The position numbers and the translations under genes are program-made. DNA of 64,000 bases from Gammaproteobacteria bacterium (GTDB lineage: Bacteria > Pseudomonadota > Gammaproteobacteria > DSM-16500): positions 62,001 through 126,000 of the forward strand of contig JARLJO010000045.1 in assembly GCA_031291175.1 (NCBI GenBank). The letters run 5' to 3'. This document shows positions 37,122-45,683 of the stretch, one piece after another (positions within the stretch are counted from its first letter, which is position 1; each line of letters begins with the position of its first letter). The notes under the pieces were generated by a model. It was not told the origin of the DNA, made no database searches, and was given only the letters and a program-made list of their open reading frames with translations.

Positions 37122-38228
37122 ATGATGTATAACAAAGTGCAACAAGGACTGATCATCTTAGGCTTAATGCTTCCTATGATGTCACAAGCACAGCAATGCC
37201 ATGGCGTACAGGGAAATTCATTAGCGGCTAGAACCTGTGACGTGACATTTACCAGCACACCGACTTTTACAAATCTTTGTCTTGCAACAATTCAACCGGG
37301 CACGTATACCATTCGAAATAACACGCCGGTTACGCTGAAGATAAATTATATTCGCATTAAAAACAGTGATGCATTACCCAATGCGGCAACTGCCATTGTA
37401 GTAGCACCGACTAATAATTGTGGCAGCACGCTAGCCTCAGGCGCATCTTGCAATATTTTATTGAATCTTCAACCGCTCGCATTAGGCACTTTCAATAGAA
37501 CACTGCAAATAGGGATAGACACACGCCAAGTCGAACTAGATGGAACTACCATTACCTCAGCTGTAAACTGCACACCAGCGGTTCCACCCGTCCCAGTCAC
37601 ACCAGTAAACCCTGCTCCAACCCCACCACCACCAAGCTTGTTCAGTGCCTCTATTCTGGGTGCAACCACTGTCACCAGCACGGGCTTGAGTGTTGTTAAT
37701 GGTGACGTCGATGTCTCCCCTGGCGCTGCGGTGACAGGTTTTCCTCCCGCAACAATCGTCAATGGTTCCATTCATGCTGCTGATGCAACAGCAGCAACTG
37801 CGCAAGCAAATGCACTCGCTTACTACAACAGCGCCGTAGGATTAGCATGCCCAGCTGCCAATAATTTGACAGGACAAGATTTAGGTGGAAAAACCCTGGC
37901 TCCTGGCGTTTATTGCTTCAGTTCAAGCGCACAGTTAACAGGTGCATTAGTGCTTAACGGCGGCTCAACCAGTGCTTATACCTTTCAAATAGGATCGACA
38001 CTCACAACAGCGTCTAATTCAAGCGTTGTGCTGACTGGCGGTGTCACGAATGGTAATGTCACCTGGGCAGTTGGTAGCTCAGCTACTCTAGGAACTGGCA
38101 CAGCATTTGCGGGCATCATTGACGCGGTAGCTAGCATCACCTTAAACACAGGCGCCTCACTTCAAGGAAGAGCTTGGGCATTGAATGGAGCTGTTACTTT
38201 AGATAGCAATCCGGTTAATCCCAGCTAA
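37122..38228 (+). CDS. Secreted DUF3494 (ice-binding-type) beta-solenoid protein
   Basis: This 368-aa protein has a signal peptide (cleavage near SQA-Q) and an N-terminal domain with four to six Cys (residues 23-150). A Pro-rich linker (VPVTPVNPAPTPPPP) and the DUF3494 fold (about residues 172-366) follow. Landmarks are SILGATTVTSTGLSVVNGDV, SPGAAVTGFPPATIVNGSIH, GGKTLAPGVYCFSSSAQLTG, FQIGSTLTTASNSSVVLTGG and WAVGSSATLGTGTAFAGIID. This family includes ice-binding proteins, but many members are adhesins or of unknown role. It lies 22 nt after the barrel protein gene and ends before a strong terminator. Confidence 0.9.
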   Translation: MMYNKVQQGLIILGLMLPMMSQAQQCHGVQGNSLAARTCDVTFTSTPTFTNLCLATIQPGTYTIRNNTPVTLKINYIRIKNSDALPNAATAIVVAPTNNCGSTLASGASCNILLNLQPLALGTFNRTLQIGIDTRQVELDGTTITSAVNCTPAVPPVPVTPVNPAPTPPPPSLFSASILGATTVTSTGLSVVNGDVDVSPGAAVTGFPPATIVNGSIHAADATAATAQANALAYYNSAVGLACPAANNLTGQDLGGKTLAPGVYCFSSSAQLTGALVLNGGSTSAYTFQIGSTLTTASNSSVVLTGGVTNGNVTWAVGSSATLGTGTAFAGIIDAVASITLNTGASLQGRAWALNGAVTLDSNPVNPS

Positions 38229-38249
38229 TCACTCACGTCACAGAAAGCT

Positions 38250-38278
38250 AAGGGGATCGAATAGATCCCCTTTTTTTT
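38250..38278 (+). terminator. Rho-independent terminator of the barrel/DUF3494 operon
   Basis: A 9-bp stem (38250-38258 and 38264-38272) with a loop of 5 is followed by a run of eight T (38271-38278), 22 nt after the DUF3494 stop. Confidence 0.9.
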
Positions 38279-38516
38279 GGAAAATTTTTGGGAAAGCATC
38301 CTACGATAGATGTATTGCTAATCTTTTTTAACTTATTCATTTTATATAGAAAAATACACAATCTAGCTCGATAAAAATGCCAATCATCGCATTGTGATAT
38401 AATTATACAGATGGGGAAACCCACATGTTAACTCCATGGTATTGGTTAATCAGTCAATGTTAGCAGCATCGAAAAACAGACATTCTCCTTAATCATCATT
38501 TAAAAGGAATAAAACT

Positions 38517-38657
38517 ATGAAAACCATTCATCTATTTTTATCCGTTTTAATATTTTGCGGTTTTATGGCGGTTTCAGGATGCGGCAATACTGCACACGGC
38601 ATGCATTCAGACTGGCAACAAAACACTCAAAGCATTGCTAATGCAACTGGCAATTAA
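38517..38657 (+). CDS. Entericidin-like small lipoprotein
   Basis: This 46-aa protein has a hydrophobic signal and a lipobox AVSG-C at residues 18-22, followed by a short polar tail (GNTAHGMHSDWQQNTQSIAN). The pattern fits entericidin A/B-like lipoproteins, which are small cell-envelope lipoproteins linked to stress-induced lysis in enterobacteria. AAAGGAAT precedes the ATG. An 11-bp inverted repeat (38671-38681 and 38703-38713) follows. The remaining intergenic sequence on either side shows nothing else. Confidence 0.75.
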   Translation: MKTIHLFLSVLIFCGFMAVSGCGNTAHGMHSDWQQNTQSIANATGN

Positions 38658-38670
38658 TCTTAAAGCCGGT

Positions 38671-38713
38671 GACGCAGAAGTTTTTCTTGTAGAATCAAAC
38701 ATACTTCTGCGTC
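38671..38713. repeat. Inverted repeat after the lipoprotein gene
   Basis: A perfect 11-bp stem (GACGCAGAAGT and its complement) with a 21-nt loop; no T-run. Confidence 0.5.
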
Positions 38714-38834
38714 GCTTAGGTCTTTAACTAATCCCTTTCGATTTTCGATAACAGGCTAACTCTCCTCTCTCTGCTCCGTTAATTTACATTCTGTTCAAAG
38801 TTCTATAAGATCGTAAAAAATTATCGGAGTGTTT

Positions 38835-39275
38835 ATGAAAAGATTATTATTGGCTATATTGATTATTTTGGTGTCAAGCCATGCATTCGCAAAATCACCC
38901 TTAAAAGCCCCTGTGGAAATTCTAGTAAAAATCGATTTTCATAGTAGCCAGAACAAAAATGGACAGGACGAACAAAAAAAATCCCAGACTAAGTTGATTA
39001 TGGATGCTAGCAAAAATCAATGGCAAACCGTTGAAACAATCCAAGCCTCTTCCTCAGCAGATCCGTCACATTTCTTTATTCTCTTAAGCAAAATTGACAA
39101 AGCCGATGCTGAAAAAGTCGCACTGAGTTTCTTAGTGCTAGATTCCAGTAAAAAAGGGAACTTTATTTTGCAACCCACAATGATTACGCGCTATGGCCAA
39201 GAATCGGCATTAGAATTGACTAATGGTGATAGAAAACTGAAATTGAAATTAGTCGCCGATAATATTCCAGCATAA
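38835..39275 (+). CDS. Secreted protein of unknown function, paralogue of the gene at 25922
   Basis: This 146-aa protein has a signal peptide (MKRLLLAILIILVSSHAFA). The mature part shares KAPVEILVKI, KKSQTKLIM and NQWQTVE with the protein at 25922 and has an intact C-terminus (ELTNGDRKLKLKLVAD). It is predicted to be beta-rich and periplasmic or secreted. The start is the ATG at 38835, 5 nt after GGAG; the frame also contains a GTG 6 nt upstream. No named domain. Confidence 0.75.
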   Translation: MKRLLLAILIILVSSHAFAKSPLKAPVEILVKIDFHSSQNKNGQDEQKKSQTKLIMDASKNQWQTVETIQASSSADPSHFFILLSKIDKADAEKVALSFLVLDSSKKGNFILQPTMITRYGQESALELTNGDRKLKLKLVADNIPA

Positions 39276-39289
39276 AATAACGAAGCCTA

Positions 39290-39479
39290 GGGCTCGCTCC
39301 CCATAAGCGCTAACCTAAGAGTCCCTCCCTTTGAAAAAGGGAGGTTAGGAGGGATTTATATCAAATTGTTTTGTCAATTTTGACCAAAAACAGAAGGTCA
39401 TTTTATACAAATCCCCCTCAATCCCCCTTTTTTAAAGGGGGAAGCGGCTTAGGTTAGCGCTTATCGGGGGCTCGCTCCC
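39290..39479. mobile_element. MITE of about 170 bp with 17-bp terminal inverted repeats
   Basis: Perfect 17-bp inverted repeats ATAAGCGCTAACCTAAG (39303-39319) and its complement (39448-39464) enclose a segment with two further internal C/G-rich hairpins (CTCCCTTT/AAAGGGAG and CCCCCTTT/AAAGGGGG). A 12-bp direct repeat GGGCTCGCTCCC lies at 39290-39301 and 39468-39479 on both sides and may be the target duplication. There is no coding capacity. It fills most of the 39276-39648 gap. Confidence 0.75.
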
Positions 39480-39648
39480 TTGAAAAGTGCGGCGAGTATC
39501 TGGGATGACTTGCAAACTACACGACATTAACCAAGTCCACTTCGTATTGAAAAACTGTTATGATACAACCTCTTTATCGCTATTTTGTTCTTGATTCAAT
39601 GCAACTTTGATTATCATTAAATCTATCTAGTTATATAGGAGGGAACCC

Positions 39649-40194
39649 GTGATTGATTCAAAACAGAAAGATCTACCTTACAGCCTCTCTGAAATCCGAA
39701 AATTAGCCCAACAATCTCTAGAAGATGGTGCTGTCACAAAAGATTATCCTCTGGATCTTGAGAAAGCATATAAGCTATTAAATAACGCCTTGGCCACTGA
39801 AATCATGTGCGTCATGCGCTATCGTCATCATCAAATCATCGCTAAAGGAATTGATCGACCACAAGTTGCGGCTGAATTTAAAGAACACGGCGACGACGAA
39901 CAAAGACACATGATGATGATTGCGGAAAGAATTAATCAGCTTGGAGGTAATCCGGATTTTAATCCTGGTACTGTTATGGAAAGAACCGCCACAGAATACG
40001 GCAAAGGCGATAATTTATTAAAATTAATTGAAGAAGATTTAATAGCCGAACGGATCGCAATCATGGTTTACCGTGAAATGATCGAATGGTTTGGAACAGG
40101 CGACCCCACCACTAGAAGAATGCTAGAAAGCATCCTAAAAGATGAAGAAGATCATGCTGATGATTTATCCGATCTTTTAAGATCAAAACAATAA
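39649..40194 (+). CDS. Ferritin-like (bacterioferritin-type) iron-storage protein
   Basis: This 181-aa four-helix bundle protein has diiron-type residues in LNNALATEIMCVMRYRHHQI, EFKEHGDDEQRHMMMIAERI, DLIAERIAIMVYREMI and LESILKDEEDHADDL (E, E-x-x-H pattern). It is longer at the N-terminus than classic Bfr (158 aa). It probably oxidises and stores iron or protects against peroxide in the cytoplasm. The start is a GTG at 39649, strongly supported by AGGAGGG 5 nt upstream. Confidence 0.85.
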   Translation: MIDSKQKDLPYSLSEIRKLAQQSLEDGAVTKDYPLDLEKAYKLLNNALATEIMCVMRYRHHQIIAKGIDRPQVAAEFKEHGDDEQRHMMMIAERINQLGGNPDFNPGTVMERTATEYGKGDNLLKLIEEDLIAERIAIMVYREMIEWFGTGDPTTRRMLESILKDEEDHADDLSDLLRSKQ

Positions 40195-40274
40195 CGTTAA
40201 GCCATTAGGCTTCAGATGACTGAGGCCTAATCTTTTTACAAAAATTTTAGGCACTGATTGAGATTTAGAAAGAC

Positions 40275-40925
40275 ATGTATACCTATCCTTATGCACAACC
40301 TGATGCCTATCGTTTTAGCTTGGACTCCATTCATTTTGCCGAATTTCTGGCCGCTCATCTGCAAGCTCGCCCCGATCTTCAATCACTGCGCACACTGGAT
40401 CTTTGTGCAGGTTGCGGCGTCATTGGCATCGAACTTTCCTGGTATTTACGTGATCTAAAAAAAATTGATTTTGTTGAAGTCCAAGAAATTTATACATCGT
40501 ATTTTTATCAGAATGTAGCGACAGTGAACCGGCCTGAATTACAACTGCGCTGGCATCAGTTAAATTACGATGCATTACTTCAAATCGAATGGGCAAATCA
40601 ATTTCATTTAATTGTGAGTAATCCGCCGTATTTTCAACCCAATCAAGGCATGCTCTCCCCTTCTGAATTTAAAAACAGATGTCGGTTTTATTTGGATAGC
40701 ACATTCGCCAATTTTATTTTAGCGATGGTGAATGCACTTGCGGAAGGCGGTGAAGCGTATTTTTTATTAAGGTCACTGAAGCAACATGGTGATGATGTGT
40801 TTTCCACAATTCAAGGATTACTTCAAGATACGAATGCTACAGCAAAAATCATCACTCAAATTCGTGGAACGGATGTGGTATTACTCGAAAAAAGCTCGCT
40901 TGAATTAGGGTCTGTCGTCAATTAA
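40275..40925 (+). CDS. N6-adenine methyltransferase, TrmN6/YfiC-like
   Basis: This 216-aa SAM-dependent methyltransferase has motif I LRTLDLCAGCGVIGIELS (about residues 39-56), an acidic residue in DFVEVQEIY, and the catalytic NPPY in FHLIVSNPPYFQPNQG. The layout fits the tRNA1(Val) A37 methyltransferase family (TrmN6) or a close relative. The last codons (LGSVVN-stop) lie inside the left terminal repeat of a non-autonomous element (40906-41307). The original C-terminus may therefore have been replaced by the insertion. Confidence 0.8.
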   Translation: MYTYPYAQPDAYRFSLDSIHFAEFLAAHLQARPDLQSLRTLDLCAGCGVIGIELSWYLRDLKKIDFVEVQEIYTSYFYQNVATVNRPELQLRWHQLNYDALLQIEWANQFHLIVSNPPYFQPNQGMLSPSEFKNRCRFYLDSTFANFILAMVNALAEGGEAYFLLRSLKQHGDDVFSTIQGLLQDTNATAKIITQIRGTDVVLLEKSSLELGSVVN

Positions 40926-40938
40926 TCTTACCCTTCGC

Positions 40939-41058
40939 CTACGTCCCGCGGCTTGCCCGCGGGATCCAGATCAATTTAGCAATTCTCCATATAAATCACT
41001 TTATCTTATGGGTTCCTTTCAGATGCACTGGATCCCGCGGACAAGCCGCGGGACGTAG
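40939..41058. repeat. Inverted pair of REP units (copies at 40939-40969 and 41028-41058)
   Basis: Both 31-bp units match the one at 29705-29735 and face each other across 58 bp, forming a long potential hairpin. Confidence 0.8.
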
Positions 41059-41283
41059 AGTGGGCATCGGTTAGTAAAGTGGGCACAGGTTGGTAGGCAC
41101 CTGTTAGTAGAGGGGGCACAGGTTGGTAGGCACCTGTTGGTAGAGTGGGCACCGATTGGTAGGCACCTGTTGGTAGAGTGGGCACCGATTGGTAGGCACG
41201 GGTTGGTAGAGTGGGCACCGATTGGTAGGCACGGGTTGGTAGAGTGGGCACCGATTGGTAGGCACGGGTTAGCAGAGTGGGTT
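41059..41283. repeat. 33-bp tandem repeat, about 7 copies
   Basis: The unit GTAGAGTGGGCACCGATTGG plus TAGGCACGGGTTG is repeated with small changes (CCTGTTAG, ACAGGTTG). The rightmost copies are nearly identical. The 33-bp length keeps minus-strand frames open, which creates a spurious repetitive 81-codon frame. It is likely to vary in copy number between strains. Confidence 0.85.
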
Positions 41284-41324
41284 GGGGTTAATTGACGACA
41301 GACCCTAGCATAGGATCAAAAAAC

Positions 41325-42200
41325 TTAAGGTAAACTTGCAAACAAATGTATTTGCAAATTCAAGATGAATCCATGCTTCATACAATATTCAGCTGCATAT
41401 TCATGATTGCGCTGATTCTTTTTAAGATCCAGCAAATCGGGCTCCCAAAAGCTCACGATCTCGTTAATATCTGAACGCTCAGCCAAAGTAAGATCACGGC
41501 CTTGATCCCGGATAGATTTCACTCGTTGCGGTTCTTTTTTGTAGATATTCATGGGACTGACAAAAACAGATTTTCCTGTTTTAGCTGACCACTCATGTGC
41601 CCATGTTGGAATTTCGCTGTAAGGTGAAAATTTATCGTCGTCTAGCGCTGACATCACAAATTTTAAATAGTCAGCGCGGTCTAGCATTTTTTGATTGGGT
41701 TGAAGATAGCGTAATACTTTGCTGTCTTTTTCCAAACATTTTGGACTCACCACCAGCGTTGTGCTTTCCGGCAAATTAGGCAGAAGCGATATGCCATTGG
41801 ATTCAATTTGTGTATGTTGAAACAGTTTTTGCGCTTCCTCTAAAAAAGCAGACAAATTATCTTGCAAAGAAGGCTCGCCACCCGTGATGACTAATACCAT
41901 TTTCTTGGGTACATCGCTTGCCCATGATGGTGTCGGCATATTTCGCTTAAGAAAAAAATCATTGATGACCGTATCGGCTTCTTCTATTAAGGACGCAAAA
42001 CTACGCCAATCACCTGAATCAAAATAGGTGTCACAGAAAGAACACGCTAAATTACACTTCGCTAAACGAATAAAATAAGCAGGATGACCACGATAAGGCC
42101 CCTCACCTTGCAACGTAAAAAAACGGCTGGCTACTAACAACTCGTCTTTTTTTGCGTCTTTAAAAAAATGCTTTCCGACAATTTCATTGATACCAAACAT
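41325..42200 (-). CDS. queE: 7-carboxy-7-deazaguanine synthase (radical SAM)
   Basis: QueE converts 6-carboxy-tetrahydropterin to 7-carboxy-7-deazaguanine in queuosine synthesis. The 291-aa protein shows the substrate region SRFFTLQGEGPYRGHPAYFIRL (residues 26-47) and the iron-sulfur motif C-x3-C-x2-C in CNLACSFCDTYFD. Then come VITGGEPSLQ and an IESNG strand. It is longer than E. coli QueE (223 aa) but within the range of long QueE forms. No other queuosine genes lie nearby. Confidence 0.9.
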   Translation of the reverse strand: MFGINEIVGKHFFKDAKKDELLVASRFFTLQGEGPYRGHPAYFIRLAKCNLACSFCDTYFDSGDWRSFASLIEEADTVINDFFLKRNMPTPSWASDVPKKMVLVITGGEPSLQDNLSAFLEEAQKLFQHTQIESNGISLLPNLPESTTLVVSPKCLEKDSKVLRYLQPNQKMLDRADYLKFVMSALDDDKFSPYSEIPTWAHEWSAKTGKSVFVSPMNIYKKEPQRVKSIRDQGRDLTLAERSDINEIVSFWEPDLLDLKKNQRNHEYAAEYCMKHGFILNLQIHLFASLP

Positions 42201-42442
42201 CGACTTACCTATTTTCAGCGCTGAAGGGGATGTGATTGCGTAAGATGATACTTAAAGTTTGGATGTTGTGCAAATATTTCACTTAAACTCTGGGAGCTAT
42301 TTATTCCGGAACAGAATAAGCCTCTAATAGGCATAGTCATTGTGAGCGAGAGCGCGGCAATGACGAGAACAAGAATGCTCCGGGCGCTATTTCTTAAGTT
42401 AGTGCCATTAGCATCAGACCAGAAGCTTTTATTGGCACTTGA

Positions 42443-42472
42443 TAAAAATAAAGGGCTATAAATTAGCCCTTT
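42443..42472 (-). terminator. Terminator after the gene at 42499
   Basis: A 9-bp stem (42450-42458 and 42464-42472), loop of 5, is followed on the minus strand by ATTTTTATC. It serves the upstream minus-strand gene. The remainder of 42201-42442 has no supported gene. Confidence 0.7.
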
Positions 42473-42498
42473 ATTTCCTGCCAATAACCTACTTTTTA

Positions 42499-43536
42499 TT
42501 ATATTTTTTTCGACCCCTGAGGAGACAAAGGGGGGATGACGCCCATCTCGCTACTCTCCAGCTCTACGTGCTTAGAAGCCGGGGCATTATCAAGCTTATC
42601 AAACAACTTCCCAGCATAGTTACCCACCTCATAAGCATCTGGTACTTTTTTAGGAGTCATGTCTCTATCACCCATTTTTACGACCTGCGCTTCACTCACT
42701 GTCTTCAGCGAAGAACCAGCTACTTGACGTGTGTGCGCCAGCTCACTTCCGAGACCTCTCATGCGCAGTAATCTTACCTCATCTAATTTTGCTTTTGGTA
42801 TCTGATCAACACTCACTCGACAAGGCTCTTGCTGACTGAGATTTTTTTCTTCTTCGGCCACATCATCATTATCTAAAATTTGTGAACCTTCTGTTTGATA
42901 GAGTACTTGCTCTGACTGAGGCTTGCCTTGACCTGAGTAAGTCCACTCTTTCCAATATTCAGCAAAGATAGCAATGAGATGATCCACCTCTGCTGGATCC
43001 GGGAAAAAAAACCTGCCGTGTTCATGATTCGAGAATGCGCGCAGATGTTCACTCACTTCCTTAGGTGTAATGTCTTGCCCATCCGCTCTTCGATAATGGT
43101 TATGGTTAAAGTCGGATTCACCTGAGTGACTGTGCATTTTCTTTAAATGATAGGCATTAGTGCCTCTGTAATAACGCTCACAACCGTGCTCTACTTTGTC
43201 ATGAGCATCTGCGGCGGTGCCGTACAAAATATCTCTGAAGGATTGATAAGTCTGATCTTTAGGCGCCTGAAATGACCAAGTGATCACGCTGCCTTTGACT
43301 AAAAATTTGATGGACAAATTGCAAGTCTTATTTGGGTCTTCAAATATTTCGTAGACATGAGAGTCTGTTAAACGAAATTGATGTCCTATGCTTTTCAACT
43401 CACTAAGACGCGCTTCGTATTCCTCGGATTTCCCCGCGTCATAAAGCGCTTGCAAAGCAATCGCTCCGTCAGTCTTATCATCTGAGATATAAAGTTTCGC
43501 TTTATGGGTTTTGGATAGTCCGTAAGCAAATGGCAT
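42499..43536 (-). CDS. Orphan protein of unknown function, effector-like
   Basis: I do not recognise this 345-aa protein. It has no signal peptide or membrane segment. It is mixed alpha/beta in the first 220 residues, with a histidine-rich stretch (KKMHSHSGESDFNHNHYRR, about residues 133-151). The tail is more polar (DNDDVAEEEKNLSQQEP) and the end Ser/Lys-rich (ESSEMGVIPPLSPQGSKKI). AGAGGGGG lies 5 nt before the ATG. It is divergent from the next large orphan gene. A soluble orphan with a polar C-terminal tail in this kind of genome is a reasonable type IV effector candidate; that is inference. Confidence 0.7.
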   Translation of the reverse strand: MPFAYGLSKTHKAKLYISDDKTDGAIALQALYDAGKSEEYEARLSELKSIGHQFRLTDSHVYEIFEDPNKTCNLSIKFLVKGSVITWSFQAPKDQTYQSFRDILYGTAADAHDKVEHGCERYYRGTNAYHLKKMHSHSGESDFNHNHYRRADGQDITPKEVSEHLRAFSNHEHGRFFFPDPAEVDHLIAIFAEYWKEWTYSGQGKPQSEQVLYQTEGSQILDNDDVAEEEKNLSQQEPCRVSVDQIPKAKLDEVRLLRMRGLGSELAHTRQVAGSSLKTVSEAQVVKMGDRDMTPKKVPDAYEVGNYAGKLFDKLDNAPASKHVELESSEMGVIPPLSPQGSKKI

Positions 43537-43818
43537 AGCAACCCCCTCTACTTTCTTATTTTTATTGAATATATAGATTAACTATAGAACAGCTTTTGCA
43601 TTTTTCCACTCTTGCTGGATATTTTTTGGTCTTATGGCGGGGTTTATTGGATGCTATTTTCTCAACATTATGATTTTATTGATAAATAATTTTTTTGCGT
43701 CATTGCCACAGATTCATAATAAGCAGATGAAACTACAAACTTTTGGACAATTTTGGATTCATTTTGCACATTTTGGTGTTATAATTACGCATCAACTAAA
43801 AAAACAAGGTTTATAAAA

Positions 43819-45336
43819 ATGACCGACGCGCCTCGGAATGATCTACCCTCTAGCCTCTTAGCGGAACAATACTTAACATCACCCCTCACCCTCTACGTGG
43901 GCGATGTGGCACCGCCTTTTTCTAAAGAAGATATAGATCGATTAATCATAACTTTTCAAAATCTCGTTGTGGCAGTGCCTTGTAGCAGTTTAGCTGCGAA
44001 TACCAATGCGTTTTACTGGCTAAGCCATATGCTGTCTTGCGCAGCAGACAAAAAAAACAATGAGCAAGTCGAAAAAATTACTTCTCTGTTATTTAACCTT
44101 AGCGAAAGCGATCCCGATAATCTCGCCCTAGGTCTAAGCAAAAAAATTGAAACAGGCAAATACAAGGGACAAACGCCGGCCTACATCATCGCGAGCAAAG
44201 TCTATAGTAGCGCTTACTATCCTGAGTGCAAAACGACAGTGGATAACCTCAGCCTTCTTTTAAGTAGTTTAGTAAAAAACGCAAGCGAATTTTTCGCAAC
44301 TCTTACAGAATCCATTACAGAAGAAAACCAGCCAGGTGAAACACCACTTTTAAAATTAGTTCTGACTTTGATGCGCGCCGGCGAAAGACCTGGTAATGAG
44401 GAAGCCGTGCGATGCTTAATGGATTTATTAATTGATTGCTTTAATGCATCGAGAAACTTAAAGAGCGCCATCACAGAAGAAATAACGCTTGGTATATATA
44501 AGAATAAGAGCATTCATTACTTTCTTGTTTTAGCCTTAGATCAAGCCGCTAGAACCAATCAACAATATTGTGTCCAGGCACTGACTGACATACTGGCTCA
44601 ATTATCTTTTACGCTAGATCCATTTAACGCATTTGGTTCTCTTACTAAAACTATTCATTCAGGGCCATATAAAGATTTAAATTTATTGCATCTCACCATG
44701 CAAATCTTTAAGTCGGCTGCCTATGTCGATAACAATTATGACAACATGCATACTATCGCAAAATTATTAACAAAAATAATGACTGATAATCTTGCCAGAT
44801 TTAACACCGCCATGACTCAACAGTTTCTCATTCCCATGTTTGCGGGAAGTGCTGAATATCGAACAGAAAGTGGTATTAAATTACTTGTGAACACGCTGAC
44901 TGCCGCTTTCGCGCATCAAAATAACATAACCGATATTCTCAACTTATTAACAAAATTAACTGCTGCGCCTTCTAAGGCCATGGTGGATGCGTTCTTAGAA
45001 ACAACAAATGGTTCCGTGAAAGAAGACTCACCATTGAAAGAACTCACTCGCCTATTAGAAGATAAGAATCTTAGTCGTGAAACGCATCAAGCAATACAAC
45101 AGATTGTTGAAAAAGTGAAAACAGCAAAGCAGAGCTTGTACTCTTCCCCCTCTGCACAACAAATTGCTCCTGCTTCATCCTCGGGAATGTCTAATGCTCT
45201 TTCCTCACCATCTGCTTTTTTTATTAATCCAAATCCATCATCCAATCTAGGTCACAGGTCACCACCAATCACCTTAGATTCACCCTATAACGAAAACATT
45301 GAGACAGCGCATCCAAGCAAACGAAGAAGCATATAA
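43819..45336 (+). CDS. Large all-helical orphan protein, effector-like
   Basis: This 505-aa protein has no signal peptide or membrane segment. It consists of repeated helix pairs (for example NLALGLSKKIETGKYKGQTP, then PLLKLVLTLMRAG and KNKSIHYFLVLALDQAART) reminiscent of HEAT/ARM-like repeats about 75-80 residues long. It ends in a Ser/Pro-rich tail and a basic end (HPSKRRSI). I do not know a family. The start is the ATG at 43819 (MTDAPRND); the frame is open 66 nt further. Candidate secreted effector by context only. Confidence 0.7.
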   Translation: MTDAPRNDLPSSLLAEQYLTSPLTLYVGDVAPPFSKEDIDRLIITFQNLVVAVPCSSLAANTNAFYWLSHMLSCAADKKNNEQVEKITSLLFNLSESDPDNLALGLSKKIETGKYKGQTPAYIIASKVYSSAYYPECKTTVDNLSLLLSSLVKNASEFFATLTESITEENQPGETPLLKLVLTLMRAGERPGNEEAVRCLMDLLIDCFNASRNLKSAITEEITLGIYKNKSIHYFLVLALDQAARTNQQYCVQALTDILAQLSFTLDPFNAFGSLTKTIHSGPYKDLNLLHLTMQIFKSAAYVDNNYDNMHTIAKLLTKIMTDNLARFNTAMTQQFLIPMFAGSAEYRTESGIKLLVNTLTAAFAHQNNITDILNLLTKLTAAPSKAMVDAFLETTNGSVKEDSPLKELTRLLEDKNLSRETHQAIQQIVEKVKTAKQSLYSSPSAQQIAPASSSGMSNALSSPSAFFINPNPSSNLGHRSPPITLDSPYNENIETAHPSKRRSI

Positions 45337-45683
45337 AAAGCCTATTATTGCCATAGAAACCTCATAAACCTCTAATAAGGTGTATGTTAAATACACCTTA
45401 AATGACTGGGTCATTTAAATTATAGAATGTAGTATGGAAAAAATGGCCCTATTTCTTCAGTATAATCAAATAATTTATTGGATGACTTAGGCTTGGCATA
45501 CATTCTAATCTTTCGCCCTTAAACATTCATTTTGGCATTTTATGTTATGATAGTTCTATTATTTATACTTAACCCTTGATTGGCTGGGGCTCCAGCAGGT
45601 CACGTTATTTTTCCTGCAGAGATGCTCCGCGCGCAAGATACTGCGCTGAAGTGAATGGAAAAAAAAATGAATAGGGTCATCTT
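45337..45683. other. Intergenic region with a perfect 10-bp hairpin
   Basis: The stem TAAGGTGTAT/ATACACCTTA (45376-45385 and 45391-45400, loop GTTAA) lies 40 nt after the orphan gene. There is no T-run, so it is a weak terminator candidate. Nothing else is recognised before the MFS gene. Confidence 0.5.

Larger units (their letters stand above)
40906..41307. mobile_element. Non-autonomous 402-bp element with 20-bp terminal inverted repeats
   Basis: TAGGGTCTGTCGTCAATTAA (40906-40925) and its exact complement (41288-41307) bound a segment with no real gene. Both outer ends are TA, as after insertion of IS630/Tc1-type elements; the family is a guess. Inside lie an inverted pair of REP units and a 33-bp tandem repeat. 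It fills the whole gap between the methyltransferase gene and queE. Confidence 0.75.

Noticed and set aside
41006-41251. 81-codon minus-strand frame with regular Leu-Pro-Thr-x-Ala-Tyr-Gln repeats
   Set aside because: It is a translation of the 33-bp intergenic tandem repeat and has no ribosome-binding site. The length of the unit (divisible by three) keeps the frame open.
41059-41283. CRISPR-like array (regular repeats of about 33 bp)
   Set aside because: The units are contiguous and similar throughout; there are no unique spacers and no cas genes nearby.
42215-42484. 89-codon minus-strand frame between queE and the orphan gene
   Set aside because: It contains the terminator hairpin of the upstream gene and shows no coding pattern.
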